DNA from: UBA11606 sp964504305
GTDB taxonomy: Bacteria; Actinomycetota; Acidimicrobiia; Acidimicrobiales; Aldehydirespiratoraceae
Assembly (NCBI GenBank): GCA_964504305.1
Contig: CAZDEB010000013.1
Span: forward strand, 1 to 64,000
Direction: 5' to 3'
DNA length: 64,000 bases
Part shown: positions 25,717 through 33,725 of the stretch, piece by piece
Layout: every line of letters starts with the position of its first letter
Position numbering within the stretch: the stretch's first letter is position 1
Position numbers and translations under genes: made by a program
Notes under the pieces: generated by a model
The model's database searches: none
The model's input: only the letters and a program-made list of their open reading frames with translations
What the model was told of the DNA's origin: nothing

Positions 25717-26301
25717 ATCGCCAACGACCCCGCCGAAGACGCGCTGATAGCTGCGGCTCAATCGGGAGACTCTCGCGCCCTCGACGACCTGCTCAGAAAT
25801 CACCAGAAACGCATCTACGCGATCTGTCGCAGGATCGCCGGAAACGATGCCGACGCGCTGGATGCGACCCAAGAAGCGTTGATTGCGGTAGTGAAAGGTC
25901 TTGGTCGCTACGACGGTCGGGCCCGTTTTTCGACTTGGTCGTACAGGGTTGCCACCAATGCCTGTCTCGACGAGCTTCGACGGCGAGGGCGACGACCCAA
26001 TCCGGGACTCCCCGATTTTGAGCACCACGACGACCAGTTTGTTGGCGGCCAGACACCTCGCGACCCTTCCGAAACCGTGACCGCAAGACTCGACGTCGAT
26101 GCCGCGATGCAACTGTTGCCCGAAGAGTTCAAAGCGCCGGTTGCGCTCCGCGACCTAGCCGGCCTCGACTATGCCGAAATTGCCGAAGTCCTCGACCTTG
26201 CCCCCGGAACCGTGCGGTCGCGAATCGCACGCGGTCGCGGTCGCTTGGCCGACTTATTAGCCGGGAACCAAACCACCCCTGACGAACGTCAAACCCCGTG
26301 A
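25717..26301 (+). CDS. ECF sigma factor (SigM-like) with no canonical start codon
   Basis: Region 2 is HQKRIYAICRRIAGNDADALDATQEALIAV (quoted in part) with ARFSTWSYRVATNACLDELRRR; region 4 is LPEEFKAPVALRDLAGLDYAEIAEVL plus GTVRSRIARGRGRL. Position before an anti-sigma gene and trxB matches mycobacterial sigM. Between the in-frame stop at 25705 and residue ~55 there is no ATG, GTG or TTG. ATC at 25717 follows TAGCGT by exactly 6 nt, the leaderless pattern of the window, so it is taken as start; a C-for-G base error giving ATG is equally possible. About 194 aa. Confidence 0.8.
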   Translation: MANDPAEDALIAAAQSGDSRALDDLLRNHQKRIYAICRRIAGNDADALDATQEALIAVVKGLGRYDGRARFSTWSYRVATNACLDELRRRGRRPNPGLPDFEHHDDQFVGGQTPRDPSETVTARLDVDAAMQLLPEEFKAPVALRDLAGLDYAEIAEVLDLAPGTVRSRIARGRGRLADLLAGNQTTPDERQTP

Positions 26302-26303
26302 CC

Positions 26304-27206
26304 ATGTCCAACGACGCCTTCTCCCCTGACGAGTTGATCTCTACCTATCTCGATGGTGACGCCACCGCCGAGCAGATCCAGCGCGTCGAGAACGATCCCC
26401 AGTTGGCCCGAAAGGCCACCGAAACCAAAGCGGCAATCGAAGCGGTCGGGGCGCCGATCGACTTCTCCGCAGTCGATCTCGACGCCCTGCGAGCCATCGC
26501 GGTCGCCGAGGCACCAAGCAGTTCGGTAATCGATATGGCCGCGGCTCGTGCTCGAAGGTCCAAACGGCTCAACCAGGTCGCTCTGGTCGCTGCGGCATTC
26601 GTGCTGCTGGCCTTCGGCGCGACCATTGTCGCCAACAACGCAAACGACGTGAGCGAAGTCAGCGGCGAACTCACCGCCAGTAGCAACACGAGCGCTGACG
26701 ACGCTGGCACAAGCGACGACAGCGCCGCCGACAGCGCGACGATGGCCGACGACGACATGGCGGCCGAAATGGCCGATGGCGCGACGATGGCCGACGAGGA
26801 GATGGCACCCGAAATGGCCGCTGACTCGGCGATGGCCGAGTCAGCGCCCAGCGATGGCGCCGGAAAGGTCGCATCGGCACTGCTTCCCCCTGAACTGGCA
26901 GCGGTCCCTGACGCCGCCGCCTTACAAGTCATGCTCACCGACATCACTTCGTCCATCGATCCCCTGATGTTGGATCCACAGTCGATCGATGCCGAGCAAC
27001 TACTGGGACTCTGCCCGGCCCTTCGAGATGCGGTCACCTTGATACAACCCGATGGCAGTCGACTAGTCGACACCGCCACCGCCACAATTGGTGGCCAGCC
27101 GGCAACGGTGGTGATTGCCATCGGCTTTGACGACACCGCCGTGGCCTTTGTGGGTTACGGCCCGGCCTGTGATCCGGTACAAGCTCTCGATGCTGGCCTC
27201 CCCTAG
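26304..27206 (+). CDS. anti-sigma-factor-like membrane protein with Met/Asp-rich repeat
   Basis: About 300 aa. Cytoplasmic N-terminus (ELISTYLDGDATAEQIQRVE) resembles anti-sigma domains but has no HxxxCxxC zinc motif. One transmembrane helix (VALVAAAFVLLAFGATIVA, about residues 92-110), then a low-complexity acidic, Met-rich segment with two copies of a pattern ATMADxxMAxEMAxx, then a conserved-looking C-terminal domain with a Cys pair (GLCPAL, GPACDP). Its start, ATG 26304 or GTG 26298, abuts the sigma stop, so it probably restrains that sigma factor. Confidence 0.72.
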   Translation: MSNDAFSPDELISTYLDGDATAEQIQRVENDPQLARKATETKAAIEAVGAPIDFSAVDLDALRAIAVAEAPSSSVIDMAAARARRSKRLNQVALVAAAFVLLAFGATIVANNANDVSEVSGELTASSNTSADDAGTSDDSAADSATMADDDMAAEMADGATMADEEMAPEMAADSAMAESAPSDGAGKVASALLPPELAAVPDAAALQVMLTDITSSIDPLMLDPQSIDAEQLLGLCPALRDAVTLIQPDGSRLVDTATATIGGQPATVVIAIGFDDTAVAFVGYGPACDPVQALDAGLP

Positions 27207-27236
27207 GTCGTTGCTCTGTCGCTAGGCTGCGACGCC

Positions 27237-27638
27237 ATGGCGCCCGAATCCGATCCCAACTCAGACTGGTCTGCCCAACAAGCTGACCGCATTGTCGATC
27301 TCGTCGACACGGTCAAGGGCTACACCACCGACAAGGCCATCATTGCTTTGCGGGCCATCGTGTTTGGTCTGGTGATAGCAGTGCTGGCAATCGCCGCCAT
27401 CTTGATGCTGGTCACCGTGCTGGTTCGCATGGCCGACGCCTACCTGCCAATCGGTGGCGGCGTTGGTGACGCCGCATGGGCCGCTCACCTCTTCATCGGC
27501 AGTCTCTTGTCGATACTTGGTCTCGGATCATGGATGTCGCGACGGAATTCAACGCGGCCATTGAAGGTTGCTGTAGGTGTCGACATAGCGGTGATCATCA
27601 CCATTGTTTGCTACGGAATTATCCAGGCCTTCATCTAG
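27237..27638 (+). CDS. holin-superfamily-III-like membrane protein
   Basis: 133 aa with three hydrophobic helices (ALRAIVFGLVIAVLAIAAILML, AAHLFIGSLLSILGLGSW, VGVDIAVIITIVCYGII; quoted in part) after an acidic N-terminus. Size and layout resemble actinobacterial Holin-X-type proteins, none of which needs to be a phage holin. TAGGCT lies 8 nt upstream of the ATG. Function unknown. Confidence 0.65.
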   Translation: MAPESDPNSDWSAQQADRIVDLVDTVKGYTTDKAIIALRAIVFGLVIAVLAIAAILMLVTVLVRMADAYLPIGGGVGDAAWAAHLFIGSLLSILGLGSWMSRRNSTRPLKVAVGVDIAVIITIVCYGIIQAFI

Positions 27639-27677
27639 GGCCCCCTACTCGCCTATCCATCTATCAAGAGGTCCTCA

Positions 27678-28646
27678 ATGTCCGACGTTCGTGACGTCAT
27701 CATCATCGGGTCTGGTCCAGCCGGTCTCACGGCGGCGATCTACACTGCTCGCGCCAACCTCGCCCCCCTTGTTCTCGAGGGTGAACCGAGTTCCACAAGT
27801 GACCAACCAGGCGGGCAGCTAATGCTCACTACCGACGTCGAGAACTTCCCTGGGTTCCCCGAGGGGATCATGGGTCCCGAGTTGATGATGAACTTCCGGG
27901 CGCAAGCAACCCGATTCGGAGCCGAGATCCAGACCGTCAAGGTTTCGAGGGTCGACCTGTCAAATCGCCCGTACGGCGTGTGGGTCGGCGACCCCGACAC
28001 TGCCGAACCCACCCATCAGGCCAACGCCATCATCGTGGCCACCGGCGCCCAATCACTCATGTTGGGGCTCGAGCGCGAGTCAGAACTCGTAGGTCACGGT
28101 CTGTCCACTTGCGCCACATGCGATGGTTTCTTCTTCCGAGACCACGAAATCGCGGTGGTGGGCGGCGGCGACTCGGCCCTCGAAGAAGCTCATTTTCTCA
28201 GCCGGTTCGCCAGCAAGGTCACGATCATTCACCGTCGTGACGAGTTGCGGGCGTCAAAGATCATGCAGGACCGAGCCTTCAACAATCCCAAGATCGAGTT
28301 TCTGTGGAACTCAACGGTTACTCAATACCTCGGCGACGATTCGCTCTCGGGGGTCGAGGTAGAGAATTTGCTCACCGGCGATCGGTCAACGCTTGATGTC
28401 ACCGGGGTCTTCATCGCGATTGGCCACAAGCCCAACACCGATTTGTTCAAGGGCCAACTAGCGATGAAGGACAGCGGCTATCTGATTTCCCAGCCCGGCG
28501 CGACCGCCACCGATGTCGAGGGCGTATTCGCGGTAGGCGACGTGCAAGACGACATCTACCGCCAAGCAATCACCGCGGCCGGATCAGGCTGTCAGGGCGC
28601 ACTCGAAGCCGAGCGCTGGCTCGAGTCTCTGCACGACACGACCTGA
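27678..28646 (+). CDS. trxB: thioredoxin reductase
   Basis: 322 aa. FAD-binding GSGPAGLTAAIYTARA, redox-active STCATCDGFFF (CxxC), NADPH-binding GGGDSALEEAHFL and the C-terminal GVFAVGDVQDD. Reduces thioredoxin with NADPH. AGAGG lies 8 nt before the ATG. Order sigma - anti-sigma - trxB - trxA - cwlM is the conserved actinobacterial arrangement. Disulfide stress often controls such loci. Confidence 0.96.
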   Translation: MSDVRDVIIIGSGPAGLTAAIYTARANLAPLVLEGEPSSTSDQPGGQLMLTTDVENFPGFPEGIMGPELMMNFRAQATRFGAEIQTVKVSRVDLSNRPYGVWVGDPDTAEPTHQANAIIVATGAQSLMLGLERESELVGHGLSTCATCDGFFFRDHEIAVVGGGDSALEEAHFLSRFASKVTIIHRRDELRASKIMQDRAFNNPKIEFLWNSTVTQYLGDDSLSGVEVENLLTGDRSTLDVTGVFIAIGHKPNTDLFKGQLAMKDSGYLISQPGATATDVEGVFAVGDVQDDIYRQAITAAGSGCQGALEAERWLESLHDTT

Positions 28647-28754
28647 ACCCGACCTCGCTACAGTCAGACGGAATACCCCTCAGCCCCAATGGGTTGAACA
28701 CGAGCGACACTAAATCCAAACGGTGCAGTGCGCGGCAACGAAAGGACCATCCAA

Positions 28755-29081
28755 ATGGCTGGCTCAGTAACCACACTTTCCGAATCCACCTTTGACGAAC
28801 AGGTAAACGCAAGCAGCGCCCCTGTTTTGGTCGACTTTTGGGCCGAATGGTGTGGGCCCTGCAAAATGATTGCGCCGATTCTCGAAGAGATTGCCGACGA
28901 ACAAGGCGATGCTCTCACGATTGCCAAGCTGAACGTCGACGAGGCCAGCGATATCGCTCGCCGGTTCGAGGTCATGTCGATCCCTACCCTCATTCTTTTC
29001 AAGGATGGCGAACCAGTCAAGCGCCTGGTAGGGGCCAAGCCAAAACAGGCTCTGCTGGACGATATTTCCGAGTTCCTCTAG
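28755..29081 (+). CDS. trxA: thioredoxin
   Basis: 108 aa with the active site WAEWCGPCKM, the cis-Pro loop MSIPTLILFKDGE and the terminal helix. Protein disulfide reductant recycled by TrxB. AAAGGA precedes the ATG. Separated from trxB by 108 bp, long enough for its own promoter. Confidence 0.96.
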   Translation: MAGSVTTLSESTFDEQVNASSAPVLVDFWAEWCGPCKMIAPILEEIADEQGDALTIAKLNVDEASDIARRFEVMSIPTLILFKDGEPVKRLVGAKPKQALLDDISEFL

Positions 29082-29147
29082 GCGGTCACCGAGTCTGGCC
29101 GCGAGCCGCCCCGACTCGTCGTGTTCACACCGATAGCCTCATAGGTG

Positions 29148-30140
29148 ATGTCCGCTAATGGGTTGCCACTCCGGCTCGGCGACGAAGGTAAGGCCGTACG
29201 CGACCTGCACCGGCGACTTGCCGCGGCTGGCTTCCCGGCGGGCGACGAGCTCGACGAGTTCGACTTCGATAGTCAAGTGGCAGTCAAGTCCTTCCAGTCA
29301 TCTCGCCGCCTTGTAGAGGACGGCATGTGCGGACGCCAAACATGGGCCGCGCTGATCGAAGCTGCTCATCGGCTCGGGGATCGGATGTTGTATCTCCGGT
29401 CCCCCATGACCCGCGGCGATGATGTCACCGACCTGCAACAACGGCTCGGCAGTCTGGGGTTCGATGCGGGCTACGTCGATGGCATTTTCGGTCCCGAGAC
29501 CGAATCCGCGGCACGCAATTTCCAACATAATCAGGGCGTAACCGCCGATGGCGTCGTCGGTCCGGGAACGGTTCAAGCTCTGGAGCGCCTCGCCGGTCGC
29601 CGAGCTGGCGACAAAACCGTCGCCGAAGTGCGCGAAACCGACATGCTGCGACATCAAGGCCATAACGTCGCTGATCAGCGGATCGTTCTCGGCGAGGCCG
29701 GAGGGCTTCCGGGAGCTATCGATTCGCTGGCCCGACGACTCCGGCTAGACGGCGCCGAAGTGCTTACTTTGCACCATCCAGACCTGTCCGACCAGGCTCG
29801 CACCGCCAACAACTGGCACGGCTCGGTCTACATCGGCCTCACCTTGGCTCTCGAAGAGGAGTCGGTCGCCTACTTCGCAACGGACGGATTTGTTTCCACC
29901 GGTGGTCATGGCCTCGCCGGCCACTGCAGTGAGGCCCTCAGCGCCCTGCTGGGACGATCGCACCCCGCTTGTGGTATGCGTATACCTATTTTGCGCGAAA
30001 CGCGCATGCCGGCCGTCTGGTGCCGTCTGGGACCTCCGGCCAAGGCTGTAGAGCACGCTTCTGCGGTTTCCGACGCCCTTAGCGCGGCATTAACCACATG
30101 GTGTAGGCACCCGGAGGATTCCGGTCAAACAGAGGGCTGA
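29148..30140 (+). CDS. CwlM-like peptidoglycan-binding protein with degenerate amidase domain
   Basis: About 330 aa. Two PG_binding_1 repeats, LRLGDEGKAVRDLHRRLAAAG and TRGDDVTDLQQRLGSLGFDAGYVDGIFGPET (quoted in part), then an amidase_3-like domain. The zinc-ligand motif DPGHGG is replaced by VLGEAGGLPG and the usual SIHxN segment by VYIGLTLAL, so at least two metal ligands are missing and hydrolysis is unlikely. Mycobacterial CwlM at this locus regulates MurA rather than cutting wall. GTG 29145 is an alternative start. Confidence 0.8.
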   Translation: MSANGLPLRLGDEGKAVRDLHRRLAAAGFPAGDELDEFDFDSQVAVKSFQSSRRLVEDGMCGRQTWAALIEAAHRLGDRMLYLRSPMTRGDDVTDLQQRLGSLGFDAGYVDGIFGPETESAARNFQHNQGVTADGVVGPGTVQALERLAGRRAGDKTVAEVRETDMLRHQGHNVADQRIVLGEAGGLPGAIDSLARRLRLDGAEVLTLHHPDLSDQARTANNWHGSVYIGLTLALEEESVAYFATDGFVSTGGHGLAGHCSEALSALLGRSHPACGMRIPILRETRMPAVWCRLGPPAKAVEHASAVSDALSAALTTWCRHPEDSGQTEG

Positions 30141-30158
30141 CGGCCGATATCCAGAGGG

Positions 30159-30202
30159 TTATCCCCAGATTCGGGCCGTGGTCGTCCACATGATTTCCCA
30201 CA
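30159..30202. other. cluster of near-consensus DnaA boxes
   Basis: TTATCCCCA (30159-30167) and TCGTCCACA (30182-30190), each one mismatch from consensus, and a weaker TTTCCCACA (30194-30202), all in the same orientation in the cwlM-parB intergenic region. Could be titration or secondary origin sites; may be chance. Confidence 0.3.
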
Positions 30203-30253
30203 GGGAGTGAAATCGCGCCAGCCGCGTCCGCTTCGGCGAGTCGTCACGGCGCG

Positions 30254-30275
30254 TGGTGTGACAGATGTCACACCA
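30254..30275. terminator. 10-bp perfect palindrome between convergent genes (terminator or CRP-like site)
   Basis: TGGTGTGACA-GA-TGTCACACCA lies 4 bp past the parB stop, between convergent cwlM-like and parB genes. As RNA it would form a stable hairpin for both transcripts, lacking a U-tract as is usual in actinobacteria. As DNA it contains TGTGA-N6-TCACA, the CRP-family consensus; the convergent position argues for termination. Confidence 0.5.
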
Positions 30276-30279
30276 TCAG

Positions 30280-31164
30280 CTAGATCATTGTGCCGGGCGG
30301 GGTAATAATGCGATAGATGCGTTCGAGGTCGTCCAGATCAGCAAAATCAACGATCAGCTTCCCTGGACCCTTACCAATCTGCACCTTCACTCTGGTTTCC
30401 AGCCGCGCCGCTAACAATTCTTCGAGTTCAAGGACGCCGGGCTCGGCGACGCCAGAATCTGGTTGCGGCACCGCTGTGTCACCGCCAGTCGACAGATCGT
30501 CATCGTCGACATCGCGAAGCAGGTCCTCGACATCACGGACAGTGAGTCCTTCGGCGACTATATGGCGCGCTACTTCTTCTTGTCTGGACCGATCGGGTGT
30601 GGACAACAGGGCCCGAGCGTGGCCGGCGCTGAGTTGCCCCTCAATCACGAGCCGCTGCACAGCCCCTGGCAGTTGCAAGAGCCGGACCGTGTTTGCGACT
30701 GCCGATCGAGACCGACCGACCCGAGTGGCAACCTCCTCTTGCGTCAAAGAAAAGTCTTCGATCAGTTGTTGATAGGCGGCGGCCTCCTCCAGCGCATTCA
30801 GGTCTTGGCGATGCAGGTTCTCGACGACCGCGGTTTCGAGGCTCGATAGATCATCGGACTTACGGACCAGCGCAGGAATCGTCGGGAGTCCTACTCGTTT
30901 CGCCGCGCGCCAGCGCCGCTCACCAGCGATCAACTCGTAGCTGCCCTCACTCCCCTTGCGGACAACGATGGGCTGGATCACGCCAACGGCCGATATTGAC
31001 GAAGCCAGTGAGGCGAGGGTCTCCTCGTCGAAATGATCACGCGGCTGATACCGATTTGGTATTACCGAATTGATGTCGACCTCACGGTAGGTAGCACCAT
31101 CGGTCTCCAGGTCGGCCGGGATCAGCGAACTGAGCCCCTTACCAAGTCCACTAGGCCTCGACAC
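30280..31164 (-). CDS. parB: chromosome partitioning protein ParB
   Basis: About 294 aa. VDINSVIPNRYQPR and IVVRKGSEGSYELIAGERRWRAAK contain the CTP-binding ParB boxes (GERRWRA); the helix-turn-helix is LTQEEVATRVGRSRSAVANTVRLL (in part), and a C-terminal dimerisation domain ends LERIYRIITP. Loads at parS and spreads as a CTP clamp. GTG 31164 has GGAGGAG upstream; TTG 31167 is in the same frame. It overlaps the parA 3' end by 14 bp. Confidence 0.95.
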   Translation of the reverse strand: MSRPSGLGKGLSSLIPADLETDGATYREVDINSVIPNRYQPRDHFDEETLASLASSISAVGVIQPIVVRKGSEGSYELIAGERRWRAAKRVGLPTIPALVRKSDDLSSLETAVVENLHRQDLNALEEAAAYQQLIEDFSLTQEEVATRVGRSRSAVANTVRLLQLPGAVQRLVIEGQLSAGHARALLSTPDRSRQEEVARHIVAEGLTVRDVEDLLRDVDDDDLSTGGDTAVPQPDSGVAEPGVLELEELLAARLETRVKVQIGKGPGKLIVDFADLDDLERIYRIITPPGTMI

Positions 31165-31948
31165 CAAGAATCTCCTCCGCTAGACGACGATAGGCGACTG
31201 CGCCTCGTGATGCTGGATCGAAAGTACTAATCGGCTGGCCGAAACTCGGAGCCTCGCTGAGACGTACCGTTCGGGGGATCACGTTGCGGCAGACCTTGTC
31301 TCCGAAGTGTTCCCTGACCTCATCAGCAACTTGACCCGAAAGTTTGGTGCGGGCATCAAACATCACCAAGACAATCGTGCTCAGAACCAGTTCTGGATTG
31401 AGGTTCCTGGTTACCAGGTCGACATTTCTGATCAACTGGCCCAGCCCCTCTAGAGCGTAATACTCGGTCTGAATGGGCACCAAAACCTCGGTTGCAGCGG
31501 TCAATCCGTTGATCGTCAGCAGGCCAAGCGATGGGGGACAGTCGATGAGTACGATGTCGTAGTCATCAACAACTGTGGCAATCGCCTCCTTTAGCTTACG
31601 TTCACGGCTAAAGGCTGGTACCAACTCGATTTCGGCCCCTGCGAGGTCGAGGCTGGCCGGCGCAACGAATAGGTTCTTCACCGAGACCGGCTCAACAACA
31701 TCCTCCAGGGCCACGTCCTGCAAGAGAACGTCGTAGAGCGAGTGATCCAACTGTTGTGGGTTCAGGCCAAGGCCGGTGCTGGCGTTGGCCTGGGGATCAA
31801 GATCGATAATGAGGACGCGTCGACCAATCTCGGCAAAGCAGGCGCCTAAGTTGACCGTCGTTGTGGTCTTGCCCACGCCGCCCTTCTGGTTTGCCACCGC
31901 AAAGATACGAGGGCCGGATGTTGCTACACCCGCCATGGATTCACTCAC
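31151..31948 (-). CDS. parA: chromosome partitioning ATPase ParA
   Basis: 265 aa. Deviant Walker A IFAVANQKGGVGKTTTTVNL, Walker A' IDLDPQANASTGLG and Walker B LIDCPPSLGLLT. Drives origin segregation with ParB-parS. GTG 31948 is chosen because AAGGAAA lies 9 nt upstream; ATG 31936 is also in frame. Frame stays open to 32041 without similarity. Downstream of rsmG on the same strand, with the parS pair between them. Confidence 0.95.
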   Translation of the reverse strand: MSESMAGVATSGPRIFAVANQKGGVGKTTTTVNLGACFAEIGRRVLIIDLDPQANASTGLGLNPQQLDHSLYDVLLQDVALEDVVEPVSVKNLFVAPASLDLAGAEIELVPAFSRERKLKEAIATVVDDYDIVLIDCPPSLGLLTINGLTAATEVLVPIQTEYYALEGLGQLIRNVDLVTRNLNPELVLSTIVLVMFDARTKLSGQVADEVREHFGDKVCRNVIPRTVRLSEAPSFGQPISTFDPASRGAVAYRRLAEEILGVEA

Positions 31949-32044
31949 GTAGACCGTTTCCTTCCGGTAGAACGCTCCATCATCGCGGCAGGGATGCCAT
32001 GGGTCAAGCACCCTCCGAACGAGACCTGGGTTCAGACTCAAGCG

Positions 32045-32075
32045 TGTTTCACGTGAAACCGTTTCACGTGAAACA
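32045..32075. other. parS: tandem parS pair
   Basis: Two overlapping 16-bp ParB sites: TGTTTCACGTGAAACC (32045-32060) and CGTTTCACGTGAAACA (32060-32075), each 15/16 to the consensus palindrome and with the GTTTCACGTGAAAC core perfect. Centres are 15 bp apart, about 1.5 helical turns. Located between parA and rsmG about 3.9 kb from dnaA, the expected origin-proximal place. Confidence 0.93.
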
Positions 32076-32089
32076 TGCTCACACCAGCG

Positions 32090-32737
32090 CTAGAACAGGG
32101 GACTGCGGCGTCTGACGCTCGTGCGGCGCGGAAGCGCGGCGTCAACCTGCCCTACTCGGTCGAGCGATACAAACCCGCTCTGCGAGAGCGTCTCGGCAGT
32201 CCTCACCGCACAACCTGCCCGGGCCAAGGCGTACGAGCCCCAATCACCTAAGGACTCCACGCCTGCTGACAACACGACGAGTCCGCCATCACCTACCAAC
32301 GGAGCGAGCAATTCGACGCTTTCGGCGGGTGGGCCCAATAAGCGGGCCACGGCCACGTCGAAAAAGCCCCGATAGTAAGAGAATTGGCCTACCTCGTCGG
32401 CCCGGCGGTGCTCCACCACTACACGACCGGCCAGGCCCAACTGAGCCACCGCATGCCGGGCGAAGTCACAGCGCCTCTCCTGAGCATCCATCAGCACAAA
32501 CTCACAGGAGGGAAGGGTCAGCGCCAGCAATACTCCGGGAACCCCAGCGCCGGTACCAACGTCCACCACCTTGAGCGCAAGATCTTGGACGTCGGGCCCA
32601 AAACGAGCGCACACGGCCGACACATAGCCGGCCGTGTGCGCACACAGATCATCTATCGATGCACCTCCGAGCGCACCACTTGCCCGCGCCGGGCCCCAGG
32701 CTTGCTCGAGGAGGGAGGTCTGGGATTCAGTCAGCAT
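32090..32737 (-). CDS. rsmG: 16S rRNA (guanine-N7) methyltransferase
   Basis: 215 aa. SAM-binding VVDVGTGAGVPGVLLAL, then LMDAQERRCDF and DVAVARLLGPPAESVEL, typical of RsmG/GidB, which methylates G527 of 16S rRNA. Loss in other bacteria gives low-level streptomycin resistance. The start overlaps the jag stop by 11 bp. Confidence 0.93.
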   Translation of the reverse strand: MLTESQTSLLEQAWGPARASGALGGASIDDLCAHTAGYVSAVCARFGPDVQDLALKVVDVGTGAGVPGVLLALTLPSCEFVLMDAQERRCDFARHAVAQLGLAGRVVVEHRRADEVGQFSYYRGFFDVAVARLLGPPAESVELLAPLVGDGGLVVLSAGVESLGDWGSYALARAGCAVRTAETLSQSGFVSLDRVGQVDAALPRRTSVRRRSPLF

Positions 32738-33665
32738 CTCCGTCGGGGACTATGACTACACGGCGGTTGGGATCCTCGCCCTCCGAAAGAGTCCGAACGC
32801 CAACTTCATCGGAAAGACTGTCGTGAACAATCTTGCGGTCGGAGCCGTTCATCGGCTCCAACGACCGGGCCACACCAGACTCCCTGACGGCCTCAGCCTG
32901 CTTGCGACTGAACTCGCCAAGCGCCTCAGCCCGTCGAGCACGGACGCCTCCGACATCTACCCTAACGCGGCCGTCGCGCCCGCTGCCGGCTCGGCGCTGC
33001 AAGACGGTTCGGACCAACTCGTCAACCGCGCTAGCGGTATTGCCACGCTGGCCAATCATGCGGCCGAGGTTCTCGCCACCGACCGTCAGGCGAATCTCGT
33101 CGTCAGAGATGTCTGTGCGATCAAAGCTAACCGAAGCACCGAAGCGCTCGGCTAGGCCTGTCACAAACTCCTGAGCGACATCAGCCTGCTCAGGCAGCGA
33201 CATATTTGGTTGAGCCGATCCAGTTGATTCATCAGACACGTTGGTGGTTTCCTTCTTCGCACGATCTTGGCGAGGCTTCTGCTTCTGGCGGTTGTTGGAC
33301 TGCGCTTCTCGTTTGTCGGTTCGCCCGGAATGCTTGGACGAATCCCCGGACTCTGTATTGTTTTCTGGCGTTTGTCCACCCTTGGCGCCTTGAGTACGTC
33401 CCCGGGAACCTCGAGCGCCGCCACGAGTGCGCCCCTCGCCCTGACCGCCACGATTACGGCGCTTGCGTCCAGCCTCCTTAGCTCGAGGCGTCGATGGACG
33501 AACACGAGCGCGTACCCGTGCATCTTCCTTCACCCGACCAAACATGCCTGTCTTCTCTTCGGCGACAATTTCGAATTCGGCATCATCTTCATGAACGCCA
33601 AGCCGATCTAGTGCGGCATCCTTCGCCTCGGGCACCGACTTACCGGTGGTCTCTACCCACTCCAT
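32727..33665 (-). CDS. jag: RNA-binding protein Jag/KhpB
   Basis: 312 aa. Jag_N domain (VETTGKSVPEAKDAALDRLG, GMFGRVKEDARVRARV), then a ~100-residue RG/Gln/Lys-rich disordered linker, then KH (ENLGRMIGQRGNTASAVDEL) and R3H (SRKQAEAVRESGVARSLEPM, NGSDRKIVHDSLSDE). Binds RNA with KhpA and is conserved next to yidC. The linker is longer than usual. Confidence 0.92.
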   Translation of the reverse strand: MEWVETTGKSVPEAKDAALDRLGVHEDDAEFEIVAEEKTGMFGRVKEDARVRARVRPSTPRAKEAGRKRRNRGGQGEGRTRGGARGSRGRTQGAKGGQTPENNTESGDSSKHSGRTDKREAQSNNRQKQKPRQDRAKKETTNVSDESTGSAQPNMSLPEQADVAQEFVTGLAERFGASVSFDRTDISDDEIRLTVGGENLGRMIGQRGNTASAVDELVRTVLQRRAGSGRDGRVRVDVGGVRARRAEALGEFSRKQAEAVRESGVARSLEPMNGSDRKIVHDSLSDEVGVRTLSEGEDPNRRVVIVPDGDAD

Positions 33666-33725
33666 TGATGGGCCTCCTTACTGGTTATCGCGCCGCGGTA
33701 AGCACGACGTCTCAGGCTAGACGTG

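Noticed and set aside
27237..27638. Phage holin indicating a prophage
   Set aside because: Only the membrane topology resembles holin superfamily III; it is embedded in conserved chromosomal genes and such proteins are common in actinobacteria.
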